A DNA stretch of 64,000 nt from Aphrophora alni (GCA_963513935.1 OY740777.1:18571271-18635270); one strand, 5' to 3'; positions 33,330 to 45,834 are shown, numbered from the stretch's first letter. Translations and numbers: made by a program. The notes: generated by a model not told the origin, from the sequence alone.

Positions 33330-36300
33330 CTTGGTCTGTCGGCCAATCCCGTTAGCACGGACAACCCGTTCGTTGTCTGAGAGCTGATCCCCTCGGGACT
33401 AACGTTACCACCGTGGCCTGTCAGCTGATCCCGGCAGCACGGACTTCCCCGTTCGTTGTCTGAGAGCTGATCCCCTCGGGACTAACGTTACCACCGTGGT
33501 CTGTCAGCTGATCCCGGCAGCACGGATTCCCCGTTCGTTGTCTGAGAGCTGATCACCTTGGGACGAGCGTTACCACCGTGGTCTGTCAGCTGATCGCGGC
33601 AGTACGGACATCCGCCTTCGTTGTCTGAGAGCTGATCCCCTCGGGACTAACGTTACCACCGTGGTCTGTCAGCAGATCCCGGCAGCACGGATTCCCCGTT
33701 CGTTGTCTGAGAGCTGATCCCCTCGGGACTAACGTTACCACCGTGGTCTGTCAGCAGATCCCGGCAGCACGGAATCCCCGTTCGTTGTCTGAGAGCTGAT
33801 CCCCTCGGGACTAACGTTACCACCGTGGTCTGTCAGCTGATCCCGGCAGCACGGATTCCCCGTTCGTTGTCTGAGAGCTGATCACCTTGGGACGAGCGTT
33901 ACCACCGTGGTCTGTCAGCTGATCGCGGCAGTACGGACATCCGCCTTCGTTGTCTGAGAGCTGATCCCCTCGGGACTAACGTTACCACCGTGGTCTGTCA
34001 GCAGATCCCGGCAGCACGGATTCCCCGTTCGTTGTCTGAGAGCTGATCCCCTCGGGACTAACGTTACCACCGTGGTCTGTCAGCTGATCCCGGCAGCACG
34101 GATTCCCCGTTCGTTGTCTGAGAGCTGATCACCTTGGGACGAGCGTTACCACCGTGGTCTGTCAGCTGATCGCGGCAGTACGGACATCCGCCTTCGTTGT
34201 CTGAGAGCTGATCCCCTCGGGACTAACGTTACCACCGTGGTCTGTCAGCAGATCCCGGCAGCACGGATTCCCCGTTTGTTGTCTGAGAGCTGATCCCCTC
34301 GGGACTAACGTTACCACCGTGGTCTGTCAGCTGATCCCGGCAGCACGGATTCCCCGTTCGTTGTCTGAGAGCTGATCACCTTGGGACGAGCGTTACCACC
34401 GTGGTCTGTCAGCTGATCGCGGCAGTACGGACATCCGCCTTCGTTGTCTGAGAGCTGATCCCCTCGGGACTAACGTTACCACCGTGGTCTGTCAGCAGAT
34501 CCCGGCAGCACGGATTCCCCGTTCGTTGTCTGAGAGCTGATCCCCTCGGGACTAACGTTACCACCGTGGTCTGTCAGCAGATCCCGGCAGCACGGACTTC
34601 CCTGTTTGTTGTCTGAGAGCTGATCCCCTCGGGACTAACGTTACCACCGTGGTATGTCAGCAGATCCCGGCAGCACGGATTCCCCGTTCGTTGTCTGAGA
34701 GCTGATCCCCTCGGGACTAACGTTACCACCGTGGCCTGTCAGCTGATCCCGGCAGCACGGACTTCCCCGTTCGTTGTCTGAGAGCTGATCCCCTCGGGAC
34801 TAACGTTACCACCGTGGTCTGTCAGCTGATCCCGGCAGCACGGATTCCCCGTTCGTTGTCTGAGAGCTGATCACCTTGGGACTAACGTTACCACCGTGGC
34901 CTGTCAGCTGATCCCGGCAGCACGGACTTCCCCGTTCGTTGTCTGAGAGCTGATCCCCTCGGGACTAACGTTACCACCGTGGCCTGTCAGCTGATCCCGG
35001 CAGCACGGACTTCCCCGTTCGTTGTCTGAGAGCTGATCCCCTCGGGACTAACGTTACCACCGTGGTCTGTCAGCAGATCCCGGCAGCACGGATTCCCCGT
35101 TCGTTGTCTGAGAGCTGATCACCTTGGGACGAGCGTTACCAGCGTGGTCTGTCAGCTGATCGCGGCAGTACGGACATCCGCCTTCGTTGTCTGAGAGCTG
35201 ATCCCCTCGGGACGAGCGTTACCACCGTGGTCTGTCAGCTGATCGCGGCAGTACGGACTTCCCCATTCGTTGTCTGAGAGCTGATCCCCTCGGGACTAAC
35301 GTTACCACCGTGGCCTGTCAGCTGATCCCGGCAGCACGGACTTCCCCGTTCGTTGTCTGAGAGCTGATCCCCTCGGGACTAACGTTACCACCGTGGTCTG
35401 TCAGCTGATCCCGGCAGCACGGATTCCCCGTTCGTTGTCTGAGAGCTGATCACCTTGGGACGAGCGTTACCACCGTGGTCTGTCAGCTGATCGCGGCAGT
35501 ACGGACATCCGCCTTCGTTGTCTGAGAGCTGATCCCCTCGGGACTAACGTTACCACCGTGGTCTGTCAGCAGATCCCGGCAGCACGGATTCCCCGTTCGT
35601 TGTCTGAGAGCTGATCCCCTCGGGACTAACGTTACCACCGTGGTCTGTCAGCAGATCCCGGCAGCACGGATTCCCCGTTCGTTGTCTGAGAGCTGATCCC
35701 CTCGGGACTAACGTTACCACCGTGGTCTGTCAGCTGATCCCGGCAGCACGGATTCCCCGTTCGTTGTCTGAGAGCTGATCACCTTGGGACGAGCGTTACC
35801 ACCGTGGTCTGTCAGCTGATCGCGGCAGTACGGACATCCGCCTTCGTTGTCTGAGAGCTGATCCCCTCGGGACTAACGTTACCACCGTGGTCTGTCAGCA
35901 GATCCCGGCAGCACGGATTCCCCGTTCGTTGTCTGAGAGCTGATCCCCTCGGGACTAACGTTACCACCGTGGTCTGTCAGCTGATCCCGGCAGCACGGAT
36001 TCCCCGTTCGTTGTCTGAGAGCTGATCACCTTGGGACGAGCGTTACCACCGTGGTCTGTCAGCTGATCGCGGCAGTACGGACATCCGCCTTCGTTGTCTG
36101 AGAGCTGATCCCCTCGGGACTAACGTTACCACCGTGGTCTGTCAGCAGATCCCGGCAGCACGGATTCCCCGTTTGTTGTCTGAGAGCTGATCCCCTCGGG
36201 ACTAACGTTACCACCGTGGTCTGTCAGCTGATCCCGGCAGCACGGATTCCCCGTTCGTTGTCTGAGAGCTGATCACCTTGGGACGAGCGTTACCACCGTG

Positions 36301-37310
36301 GTCTGTCAGCTGATCGCGGCAGTACGGACATCCGCCTTCGTTGTCTGAGAGCTGATCCCCTCGGGACTAACGTTACCACCGTGGTCTGTCAGCAGATCCC
36401 GGCAGCACGGATTCCCCGTTCGTTGTCTGAGAGCTGATCCCCTCGGGACTAACGTTACCACCGTGGTCTGTCAGCAGATCCCGGCAGCACGGACTTCCCT
36501 GTTTGTTGTCTGAGAGCTGATCCCCTCGGGACTAACGTTACCACCGTGGTATGTCAGCAGATCCCGGCAGCACGGATTCCCCGTTCGTTGTCTGAGAGCT
36601 GATCCCCTCGGGACTAACGTTACCACCGTGGCCTGTCAGCTGATCCCGGCAGCACGGACTTCCCCGTTCGTTGTCTGAGAGCTGATCCCCTCGGGACTAA
36701 CGTTACCACCGTGGTCTGTCAGCTGATCCCGGCAGCACGGATTCCCCGTTCGTTGTCTGAGAGCTGATCACCTTGGGACTAACGTTACCACCGTGGCCTG
36801 TCAGCTGATCCCGGCAGCACGGACTTCCCCGTTCGTTGTCTGAGAGCTGATCCCCTCGGGACTAACGTTACCACCGTGGCCTGTCAGCTGATCCCGGCAG
36901 CACGGACTTCCCCGTTCGTTGTCTGAGAGCTGATCCCCTCGGGACTAACGTTACCACCGTGGTCTGTCAGCAGATCCCGGCAGCACGGATTCCCCGTTCG
37001 TTGTCTGAGAGCTGATCACCTTGGGACGAGCGTTACCAGCGTGGTCTGTCAGCTGATCGCGGCAGTACGGACATCCGCCTTCGTTGTCTGAGAGCTGATC
37101 CCCTCGGGACGAGCGTTACCACCGTGGTCTGTCAGCTTATCGCGGCAGTACGGACATCCCCATTCGTTGTCTGAGAGCTGATCCCCTCGGGAGGAGCGTT
37201 ACCACCGTGGTGTGTCAGCTGATCGCGGCAGTACGGACACCCCTTCGTTGTCTGAAGGCTGGTCCCTCCAGGACGATCCTCCGAGTGGTGATCTGTCGTC
37301 TGACCCCGAC
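33330..37310. repeat. Hierarchical 82/83-bp satellite array
   Basis: About 46 regular units plus degenerate edge units. A typical unit runs from GTTCGTTGTCTGAGAGCTGA to CACGGATTCCCC. It splits into two related 41-bp halves sharing CTG..AGCTGATCCC. Named variants (…CTCGGGACTAACG…, …CCTTGGGACGAGCG…, CAGCAGATC, GCGGCAGTACGG) make a recurring three-unit block. A 23-unit, 1,897-bp block (33361-35257) is repeated almost exactly at 35258-37154. Units are not multiples of three, so no long reading frame survives. Edges at 33330 and 37170-37310 are diverged, as is common for satellite borders. Confidence 0.95.
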
Positions 37311-37574
37311 GCCACATTACATCATTTGTTGTGTGATTGCCTATTACCTCGCGACGAACTCCTATCACGTCATTTCCTACTGAATACGAATATTGTCGAA
37401 GCCCTGATACCTAAACGATAGTACATCTATTCTCAGTATAAACTAAATTCCAGTTCCAACAATCTATATTGATGAAATTCTGTTTATTTATAGCTAAATA
37501 TGATTCTGTAACTAGGGCTGGTGTTGCGTATACAACAAACATGTAACTTTCTTTGTGGTGTTTATTTAAAGGGA

Positions 37575-37580
37575 AATAAA
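37575..37580 (+). terminator. Polyadenylation-type hexamer right of the satellite
   Basis: AATAAA in GGGAAATAAATATTC. It would end any plus-strand transcript crossing the array. The hexamer is common by chance in AT-rich DNA. Confidence 0.25.
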
Positions 37581-37891
37581 TATTCTCTTTTATATTTTTA
37601 AAATTGAGTTTCTACGGACGTTAATAAGGTGGGATTTTTAAAAGCTAAATTTAACACATCTCCTGCTAATGACATCTGTTGAACCACGGCTGAGATATTT
37701 TTGTTTTTTTAAATGATGCCAAAATTTAAAAATACCTGCAAATGTTCACTATTTGATTGTGAAAAGCAGTATTTCAATTTTGTGTTTGATGATATATTTA
37801 CTTTAGCAAGCGTTTTTTTTTGCGTGTTATACGTTTATAGAAATCATAATATTATATTATCAATCCATGTTATTGTGCTACATGTTTCACT

Positions 37892-37913
37892 GTTTCGTGG
37901 ACACCATCTTCAG
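37892..37913 (-). other. Hammerhead-core-like motif, short form
   Basis: The minus strand reads CTGAAGATGGTGTCCACGAAAC: CUGAAGA, a short GUG-UC-CAC hairpin, then GAAAC. No stem I is evident. Confidence 0.4.
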
Positions 37914-38084
37914 GCTAATACTTAATATAAAACACTATACAACCCTTATAACACATAAAATGTTATTTTGTACATTTGTACACGTTTTATATATAAAAGT
38001 AAAATTAAAATTGACCACATGTTACTACAGCTTTGACTGGATTGTAATCGACATTTGATCTAGATCTGTGCTAGTTTCCAGTTA

Positions 38085-38415
38085 TAGAACCAATTATTTG
38101 TAGGCCTATCAAACGTTTATTTTCTAAAGTTTAAATGCCAGTAATTCCTAAACGGCTAAAGATTAAAAAACACACCCTAGAATAAAACATTCTTAAAATA
38201 TTGTTTTACATCTGAAAAAATCATAAAATACATGATATTCCATAACAAATTTCAAAGGTGGCCGCCATTTGTAAAATGGCAGCAATTTTTAACATTTTAC
38301 AAAATGAATTTTTTAACTTTATTGAAAAAAAAAGGATGGTTCTTCATTTAAGATACGCTATTATATTTATAATTCAAAAGTTAGCTACTGTAACATTTTA
38401 GGTGGGATATCCAGT
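38085..38415. repeat. Dispersed repeat, copy 2
   Basis: The second copy of the family at 16440-16775, collinear over about 330 bp and ending in a GGTGGGATATCCAGTATA block. Non-coding. Confidence 0.7.
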
Positions 38416-38419
38416 ATAC

Positions 38420-39455
38420 ATATAAATTTGTGTATACATAATTCTTAGTCTTACGGATATTTACAATATACGGCAATGCTCGAAAATCCAAGAACTTTGT
38501 AATGCTCGTAGGAAGTAATACAATATTGTATTAAGGATCATTACAACGCCCCGGGCGGCCATTTACGAAACTATCCGTAGTTACGATGCTTTAAATTGTC
38601 GAAAGGGTCGGCTTTTAGTAATTCCGTAAGCAAAGCTTCAGTTTGCTTTCAACATAAATGAATAAAGACGAAATCAATCTCGACTTTACAAGGGTGAAAG
38701 TTGAGGGTTGTTACTGAACTATACTCCACTCCGCTCTAAGTTAAATGAGAACTAATGATTTCTTAATCTTTATTAGTCCCCAAAGCTGCGTGTTTTACAA
38801 TGTTTTAGCTAATCCCGACATTTATTTTCCTTTAAGAAAATATACATGAAAAAGTAAATTCAATTGTGTAAGGAATTGCAGGGTTCAACAATAGGTATGT
38901 CATGCAAAACTTATAATGATTGTCCAAGTTGTCTTTTTTTTTTTTAAATCTCTACCATATATTTAACACTTCTTTAATTATTCAGTTACTTTTAAAAAAG
39001 GGGAAAAGAGAATAAAATAAAACGCTTAGATCTTGAATACTCATTCCAAAGTATAATAATAATTATTATAAAACTAAAAAAATGCAAAAACAAAATAAAC
39101 AAATATAATCAGAAATATTATAGATACAAACAACACATGCTAGAATTTACAGAAAAAAGAGAACTAAGAGATTTTAAAGTGAAAATATTTCAACAGGCTA
39201 TCTCAAAAATAATTTTGTTACAGAGATCCCATCTAAATTCCCACGTATCTTTTAATAATGCACCTAGTTTTCGCCAATTTGTCCGTTCATACATGTGTCG
39301 AATTGAAAACTCGTTAAAAAGTAAAAAAATTCGAATATTTACAAAATCGAACACTTAGCAACAAAGTTGTATGTTCTTCTTGGAAATTGCAAAGAGCATA
39401 CTGAGTTTTATCTATCAACCGAGATTTGTAATTAAAGCCAACCATCAGAAGCTCA
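38420..39455. other. No gene recognised
   Basis: Only short frames. The 73-codon frame at 39137-39358 has a diverged relative near 42840-43060 (shared 'cacatgctagaatttaca'/'cacatgctataatttata' and 'aaattcccacgtatc'/'aaattcccatgcatt'), so it is part of a repeat and not a gene. Confidence 0.45.
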
Positions 39456-39460
39456 CACGG

Positions 39461-39620
39461 TGTTCCGAGCCCTAGGACCCTTCCTGGAACTACACCTTTC
39501 TTCATGCAGTCTTGGGTTAGATCCCACTCCTATCAGATCTCTCTTGACCAAATCTTGTTCTCTACCGACCCTGACGTTATTAGAGTATTCGAGGGCTACA
39601 GGTCTTATTTTATGTACTTT
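39461..39620 (+). repeat. SINE-like repeat copy, near full length
   Basis: Runs from CTGGAACTACACCTTTCTTC through CAGTCTTGGGTTAGATCCC (a polymerase III B-box-like block) and CTCTCTTGACCAAATCTTGTTC to TTAGAGTATTCGAGGGCTAC and a GGTCTTATTTTATG tail. This is among the best preserved copies. Confidence 0.75.
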
Positions 39621-39639
39621 TTTTAAAGGTGAAGAAGAC

Positions 39640-41400
39640 CGATAGCAAAATGCATAAAAAAAATGAAAAGTCAATCTGTTAGAGCTTCTATAGTTTAGTA
39701 CCAATGCCAATATTATCACTCAAGACGTATCAATTGATATTCTCCAATAAACTAATGACAGTTTTACATATTTGTTAATGTCAGTTTGGGTCATTAATTT
39801 TCACGGTTAAGGAATAATTGGCCTAAAACCAAAATTAACTTTGACCGCCATTATAAAAAAATTTCATAATTTACAATTTAAGAGTATACAGCACAAGTAA
39901 AACAAACCAGGCCCCCTATATTATAATTTTTCAATTTCAGCGTGAATGGTTCATTTTCACTTTTTTTTTTACTGACATCTACCGAATTGACATTTTTGAC
40001 GAAGAAAAATTTGTAATTGTATTTTCTTACGAACAATAGGATTTCTTATATGTCATTTTCTACGGGTTCAAATAAAATATCAAATCGCTTGGGAATATTA
40101 GCTAAGACGAGAGATAATTTATAACACATCCATATATTTACTAGAACACTATCAACTATTTTTCTTTTCTCACACGATTAGTAAGATTACCACTTACGTT
40201 TAGCTCACAAAACAAGGTACCAAATTACACAGTATTTCCAAAAAGAATCTGTTCCTCCCCCCAGTTTAGAATATTTGTCTTTCCAGACTTTGCCTTCAAA
40301 ACAGAACTCAAAAACAAAAGAGAAATGGCCACCTTACCATTTTTCTTTTCCGAAGTTGGTCGACTCTAGACTGTCTGACCAATAAAGTCTCAAATTATAA
40401 TTCACCCGTGTTATTACCTGTGCCGAGACCTTCCACACATATCCTCTTCCTCGCTGCACCGAAATCTCTCTACATGAGAGGCCGTCCCTTGTTATTTAAA
40501 ACGTCTCCATCTCTCCTCCTCAACTGTGTCATTTTCACATTAAATAATCATTAAAACAGGAGGCCTAGTCAGCATTTGTACAACTTCTCACTTTGTGCTA
40601 CCATTTCACATAACTTACTAGTCTTACGTTCTTAAAATATAAATCTATCTCTCCCTTAATTACTCATTATTATAACAAATTTAAACTTACACCTAACTTA
40701 AGTCTAATAATAAATTTAATATTACAACTAACTTATTCCTAACAATGAGCGAGACAGTTTATGCATTTTTTGCATCGTATAATATGAATATTATTTTAAA
40801 ATGTTATAAAAATGGTATGATTTAACAGAAATTTTTAAAAGAAATATTTTAATATTATCTGGGATTGTTTGTGAAAGACCTTGTAAAAGAAATTGGAATT
40901 TCTGTGACAGGAATGTCGAGTGACATCTTCCTCAATTTTCAATGTTTTTATTTCGCGACAAATGAATATAGCCTACCATTTAAAAGGACAAACATAATCA
41001 TTTTCCCTAAAAGTTACATAACCATTTGTTGTCTAAACCTCTCCAAGACAGCATTCATTACAGTTAAAACATTGCTGTAGGTGTTTCTACATTTTACTTT
41101 GTAGACAAAAGATTAATTATGGTCGGTTCTTTGATTTCCAAGTGCTTTTTTGAGTGTAATTTGTCTTGACTGTTCAAATTAATTATTTTGTTTTGATGTA
41201 TCACCCTTGCGCCTGGAATTTATACACAGAGCTGTACGCATATTGCATATCTAACGCCGTCTTCTAATGATTGTATTTTTGTAGGCAAAGTAATATTTCA
41301 AGATTTTTTAACCACAAACTAATAAATAACAAAAGCAATGGTTGTTTTTAACAGTTTGTTGGATTAACAGCAACTCATTTTTGTATAGAGAAGGGAAATT
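39640..41400. other. Non-coding, with dispersed-family fragments
   Basis: No gene. A family copy lies near 39780-40000 ('ggaataattggcctaaaacc', 'aattaactttgaccgccat'). Another repeat near 40840-41330 ('tgtgaaagaccttgtaaaag', 'cccttgcgcctggaatttat', 'agctgtacgcatattgcat') is paralogous to 59850-60340. Confidence 0.5.
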
Positions 41401-41511
41401 CCATCATAGATTTGTCTCACCTCTGGCCTTTCCCCCCAGATATTGTCGAACTCTACCGACAAAAACCCCTCCTCTCTCCAGTAATTCCACTACGAAATCA
41501 GCCGCGAAGCA

Positions 41512-42372
41512 TTATTTCGTTGTAGAATGGATTAGATATTGTGCTCTTTCTACTCTATTTCTCAAAGCTTTCAGTTTTTTTTGCTTCCTTTTCATAATCA
41601 CATTAATGCCCTCATCTATAATACTGCAAATCTCCTTTGATATTACAAGTGCCATTATATTTTTATGTGACAGTAGTTCTTTTAATCTATTATTCACTTC
41701 CACCTTGTTCCTATGAAAAGCTGCACACTCAAAACCCATCATCTATGTCCCTTGTAGAATTCGCAGGATTCATTTTCACAATAAAACATTTCTTTAAAGA
41801 TTATTTAAATTATTCATGGCCTGTAAGTACCTGTGCGAGATGTGTTTACCTCTCCATGTTTTCTTCCTACCCAGTCTTCTAATATTAGTATCAGTTTATA
41901 GGTCCATCTACCTTTTGTGTCCTCATTCTATCACTTCTTCCGTATTAGTTTTCTTTTTGCTTTCTTCTTTACCTCACACTTAGATTGTGCATCTTGTTGG
42001 TTCCTAACGCTTAAGTATACCTCCCTCTTCCTTGTGCCAAGAAATCTATTGTGACGTACTCGAAAGTACTCCATTGTGTGACAAAGTACGATAGGATGAT
42101 ATAGTCTTAAATTAAGGCCGCCTTCATCATATAGCACTCCTTTTCACATAACTGCGTGTTGTCCTATGCCCACATGCGTGTTGCATACAATAACCTTCAG
42201 TCAAGTACTGTGTCCAACAATCTTCCTTCTCTTCTTTTAAACTACTTATTAACCTTTCAAGACACGCGCAAGTATCTACAACTTGTTTAGTAATTTTCTC
42301 TATATGTGGCTCAAAACATAGTCTATTGTCCACTTCCACTTCTAAATATTTCATATGCTTCTTCCATTTCAT
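41512..42372 (-). pseudogene. Jockey/R1-like LINE reverse transcriptase C-terminal relic
   Basis: The minus-strand frame from 42372 contains KYLEVEVDNRLCFEPHIEKI followed by TCACLERLIS. This matches the KYLGV.LD..L.F..HI ... K.......L.RL block just after the fingers/palm domain of jockey- and R1-clade LINEs. The frame then breaks at 42127. A further fragment at 41512-41742, with an HKNIMALVISKEICSIIDEG-like helix, may be the element's C-terminus. Several shifts are present, so it is non-functional. Confidence 0.55.
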
Positions 42373-43409
42373 TTTTTCATTACTATTTAACTCCTTGTAT
42401 TGAGGTGTAACCGTCGAATAATCCTTACTTGTAGTTTACACTCTTTTATATGACGCGTTTCAACTATTTGTCAGTCATTTTCAATTATAAAAACACATAG
42501 AAACACTTAGCGACACGCATTAATTCACATTTAAAAAACACGATTAAAAACATACATATACGGACGACGCGCGTTGTCAGTGACCGTTCTCGTTGACTTA
42601 CGATCGTCAATTCCAAAATTTTATTTCCCCCCCCCCATCAATATGTATGTTTGGGATCGTGAAGCTCCGTCTTTGTGTCACCAAGACAATTACGGTTTTC
42701 TCTACTGCTACCTCAAGGTGTCTTGAATCTAGACCTCCAGTAACTCGAAATTATAATTATACTCTGCTCTCTTATAAAACTAAACTAAAATATTTACATA
42801 ATGAATAAACAAATCTATGAAGAAGAAAGAATATATAGATATAGATTCACACATGCTATAATTTATATAATTTACTGATAAAAAACAACAAAAAGGTTTT
42901 AAAGTGAAAATAAGTTATCTAATGTGATCCTTCTAAATTCCCATGCATTGTTTAGGTATGCACCTAGTCTTTACTAATTTATGCTCGTTCATATACGTTG
43001 TAGAATATAAATTTCGTCAAATCTTAAAGAATTTTCTTTTATGCATTTACCAAAACAGGATAACTCGTAACAAAGTGAAAAACATTTTCGTTTTCCTGGA
43101 AATAGCAAAAAGAGCCTACCGGGTTTATATCAATCAAGGTTTTCAATATAAGACAATTAAGTCAGAGTTTCAAACTGTAAAACTCCAACGTTTAGCACTG
43201 ATGTCGATAAGATAAGACCCGTTACCCAGTTAAGTGTCTAATGCACCGTATACGGTGACCCCCTTGTTGCCTGAACACACATATTCATCCATTCATATTG
43301 GCTCCATTCATATTTGATTGACTCAAAAATAGGAAACAACTAATCAAGTAACCCCTCCTCCGTTGTAAGTTTCTTTTCTTTTCTTGTTTTTATAAAAAAA
43401 AGGAGAGAA

Positions 43410-43560
43410 AATTATAAAGTAACTACAGCTAGCCTTCGAGTACTCTAATAACGTCAAGGTAGGAAAAGAACAAGAGTCGGTCAAGAGAGACCTGATAGGA
43501 TAGATGAAATAGAGGGATCTAACCCAAGACTACATGAAAAAGTTGTAGATCCAGTTAACT
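43410..43560 (-). repeat. SINE-like repeat copy (minus)
   Basis: Complement of the consensus: CTTCGAGTACTCTAATAACG, GAACAAGAGTCGGTCAAGAG, GATCTAACCCAAGACTACAT. Confidence 0.75.
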
Positions 43561-44243
43561 AGGATTGTTAAGGCCATACTCATTGCACCCTGAGGATCTC
43601 TCTTTTAAGTTCTATACTATTAATCCTAATGTTTTAAAATCGCTAAAACCAATCAATTTTCACCTGATGGCAAGTATGTGTGTATATTATAAAATCCGAA
43701 TTATGAAATTAAAATATATATATTTACTAATCCCGATTCTAAATACAAATATTCGGTGTGTTATTCTGAAAAAAAAAACAAAAAAACTCTTTTTATAAAT
43801 AAGCTGTAAACTAACTCATACTCTTCCGATATTCAAACCGGGTGTTATTTAAAGGTTGTTGACTTCGGGTTCATGAAAACAGTAGAAGTCAAGGAACGGG
43901 TGATTATCTAACAATGCATTAATGTAAAAATTATTCAAATTGGAAAACCCACTCCAGTGTACGAAATACCTCTGATTAAATTCGTTTTTACGTGATTGTT
44001 TTACAAGGGATTGGTATTTGCAGGGCATGCTGCAAACATTGCTAAAATAATCAAGCAGAACAAAGAATTTGCTATTGAAATTAATGTACACACATTTTTA
44101 TAAATTTAATAATCCTACTTTTACACGTACTATCGCCTCGGCAGTGTAAAATAATAAGCCACGCCCCCTTCAGTTTGAATAAATATGGGGTTCGGTGCAA
44201 CGTTGGATTCAGTTATAGTTTGATTGTTGTAGCTCGTGTATCA

Positions 44244-44271
44244 CTGAAGAGGACGACCTTGTCGTTGAAAC
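44244..44271 (+). other. Hammerhead-core-like hairpin motif, best-paired copy
   Basis: CTGAAGA (44244-44250), then G, then GACGAC-CTT-GTCGTT (a 6-bp stem with one wobble pair), then GAAAC. Upstream CGTGT can pair with ACGCG after GAAA as a stem III, leaving A as the cleavage-site nucleotide. Only UCA separates that from CTGAAGA, so stem I is absent. The copy at 13060-13087 is a relative. Confidence 0.55.
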
Positions 44272-45613
44272 GCGTCTGATACTTAGGCGTTTTTTGTGTG
44301 AGAATTGTGTTCTATGTGTTTGTTATACTGTATAATTTATCTCATAAGTCAAGCTCAACATTTAATATAATCCTTCTTTTGCAAAGTCTTTTTCACAATT
44401 ATTTATTTTTATTTATTGTACTCACCATACCATTTTTTCTGTACAATTTTCAACATAATTTACGTCTCTCTTCTTATAGTGTCAACTTAAAGTTTTCAAA
44501 TAAAAATTAAAAATAAAGAACAAACTGTCAATTAATGTACTAAAACTAAATAGAAGTAAATTTTTTTACTTAAATAATTTATAGTACCGCTGACCTAAAA
44601 AAATGAAAACAACAAACTAACAAATTAAATCATGAAGAGATATACGGAATACACACAGATAGGTATTCGCCAGGCTTGCATACGAAACACAGGCAGGCTT
44701 ATACCAAACTCTATCTTTGTAACCAACTTCTTTGTTCACTATCTACCCATATCTTGTACTTAACAAGTGATATGTTCTCTCTCAGTATAACGATTGAATC
44801 TTTATAGCACATTACTTCAAGGCAGTTAACCTTATGATCGAGATGCATGTATGGATACTTAGAGAAGTGATTTATTTCTCTACATTACGAGGTACTTGAT
44901 TGAATGGATACACATATGTTCTGTTATGTGTATTAATATGTTTTGTAATACAGTATCCACAAGTTATATGTACAAGTTTCATCCAATTATTTTATCGTAT
45001 GTAAATTGTGGACTTCTCATCAAAGCTACGGAAGTGATTGGTTACTAAAAATTCTGATACATTTAGGATAATTAACATTTGGTTATCGAATGCCGATATC
45101 CGTAGCACGGCCAAGAAATTATTATCAGCCGTGTAGTTGTTAAAATACAGGAAAAATAAATAGGCTTTGACCTGATTTTTTGGTTTTGAATCTGGATTAC
45201 CTCCTCATTTCCCTCTTACCACCTTTCTACAGACATCCCTTCCAGATACCAAAACCAGTTCATCCTTTAAATCTTAGAAGTTGCATCATTCTATCTGAAC
45301 CTCTTCTTAACTTGAAATCAACAACAGTTGTTAAATCACTAAATGAAATAAAACAATTTTTTAGTTATCATCTGTTTTTTTAGGCACACATGCTTCCTTG
45401 ACACTGAAGAAATTTTGTTTTAGAACGAATTTTTGGTGGCTTTGTCTGTTGAAGGTCAGTGCTAAGGATGTTTGTGTACATGTAATAACAAAGGATGTTG
45501 AATTGGTCATTGAAAAAAAAATTTAAATAGTAGTATTTTAACGTTCAAGCTCTTTGGATCTTAAACTATTTATGCTAGAGACCGTAGGTACTTGGTGGTA
45601 TTCCATTTTAATT

Positions 45614-45834
45614 AAATTAAAACAACAATTTTTTTAGTATCAACCACAATGTTTTAATAGAAACTTGCCGACCATGGTTTCGCTAGTTAAAGCATTGTCA
45701 AGGACTTATACAAGTATGAAGGACTTATTCTATCTTGTATAAATCCTTGACAATGCTTTAACTAGCGAAACCATGGTCGGCAAGTTTCTATTAAAACATT
45801 GTGGTTGATACTAAAAAAATTGTTGTTTTAATTT
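45614..45834. repeat. Second large palindrome of the foldback family
   Basis: 101-bp arms (45614-45714, 45734-45834) differ at a single base and are separated by a 19-bp loop. Each arm carries the family core (45667-45703: GCCGACCATGGTTTCGCTAG ...) and the same upstream AATTTTTTT block as the 9.5-kb palindrome. The arm sequence outside the core differs from that copy, so the two palindromes probably arose or homogenised separately. Confidence 0.9.

Noticed and set aside
33330..37310. Resemblance to a CRISPR-like regular array
   Set aside because: Units are contiguous without unique spacers, variants are shared between units, and the context is eukaryotic.
37132..37421. Opposing 78- and 69-codon frames at the satellite's right edge
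   Set aside because: Frames run across satellite units whose length is not a multiple of three. The plus-strand tail has only a faint LINE-like look, kept as a remark and not as a gene.
41342..41716. 124-codon plus-strand frame
   Set aside because: Antisense to the LINE relic and without any recognisable domain.
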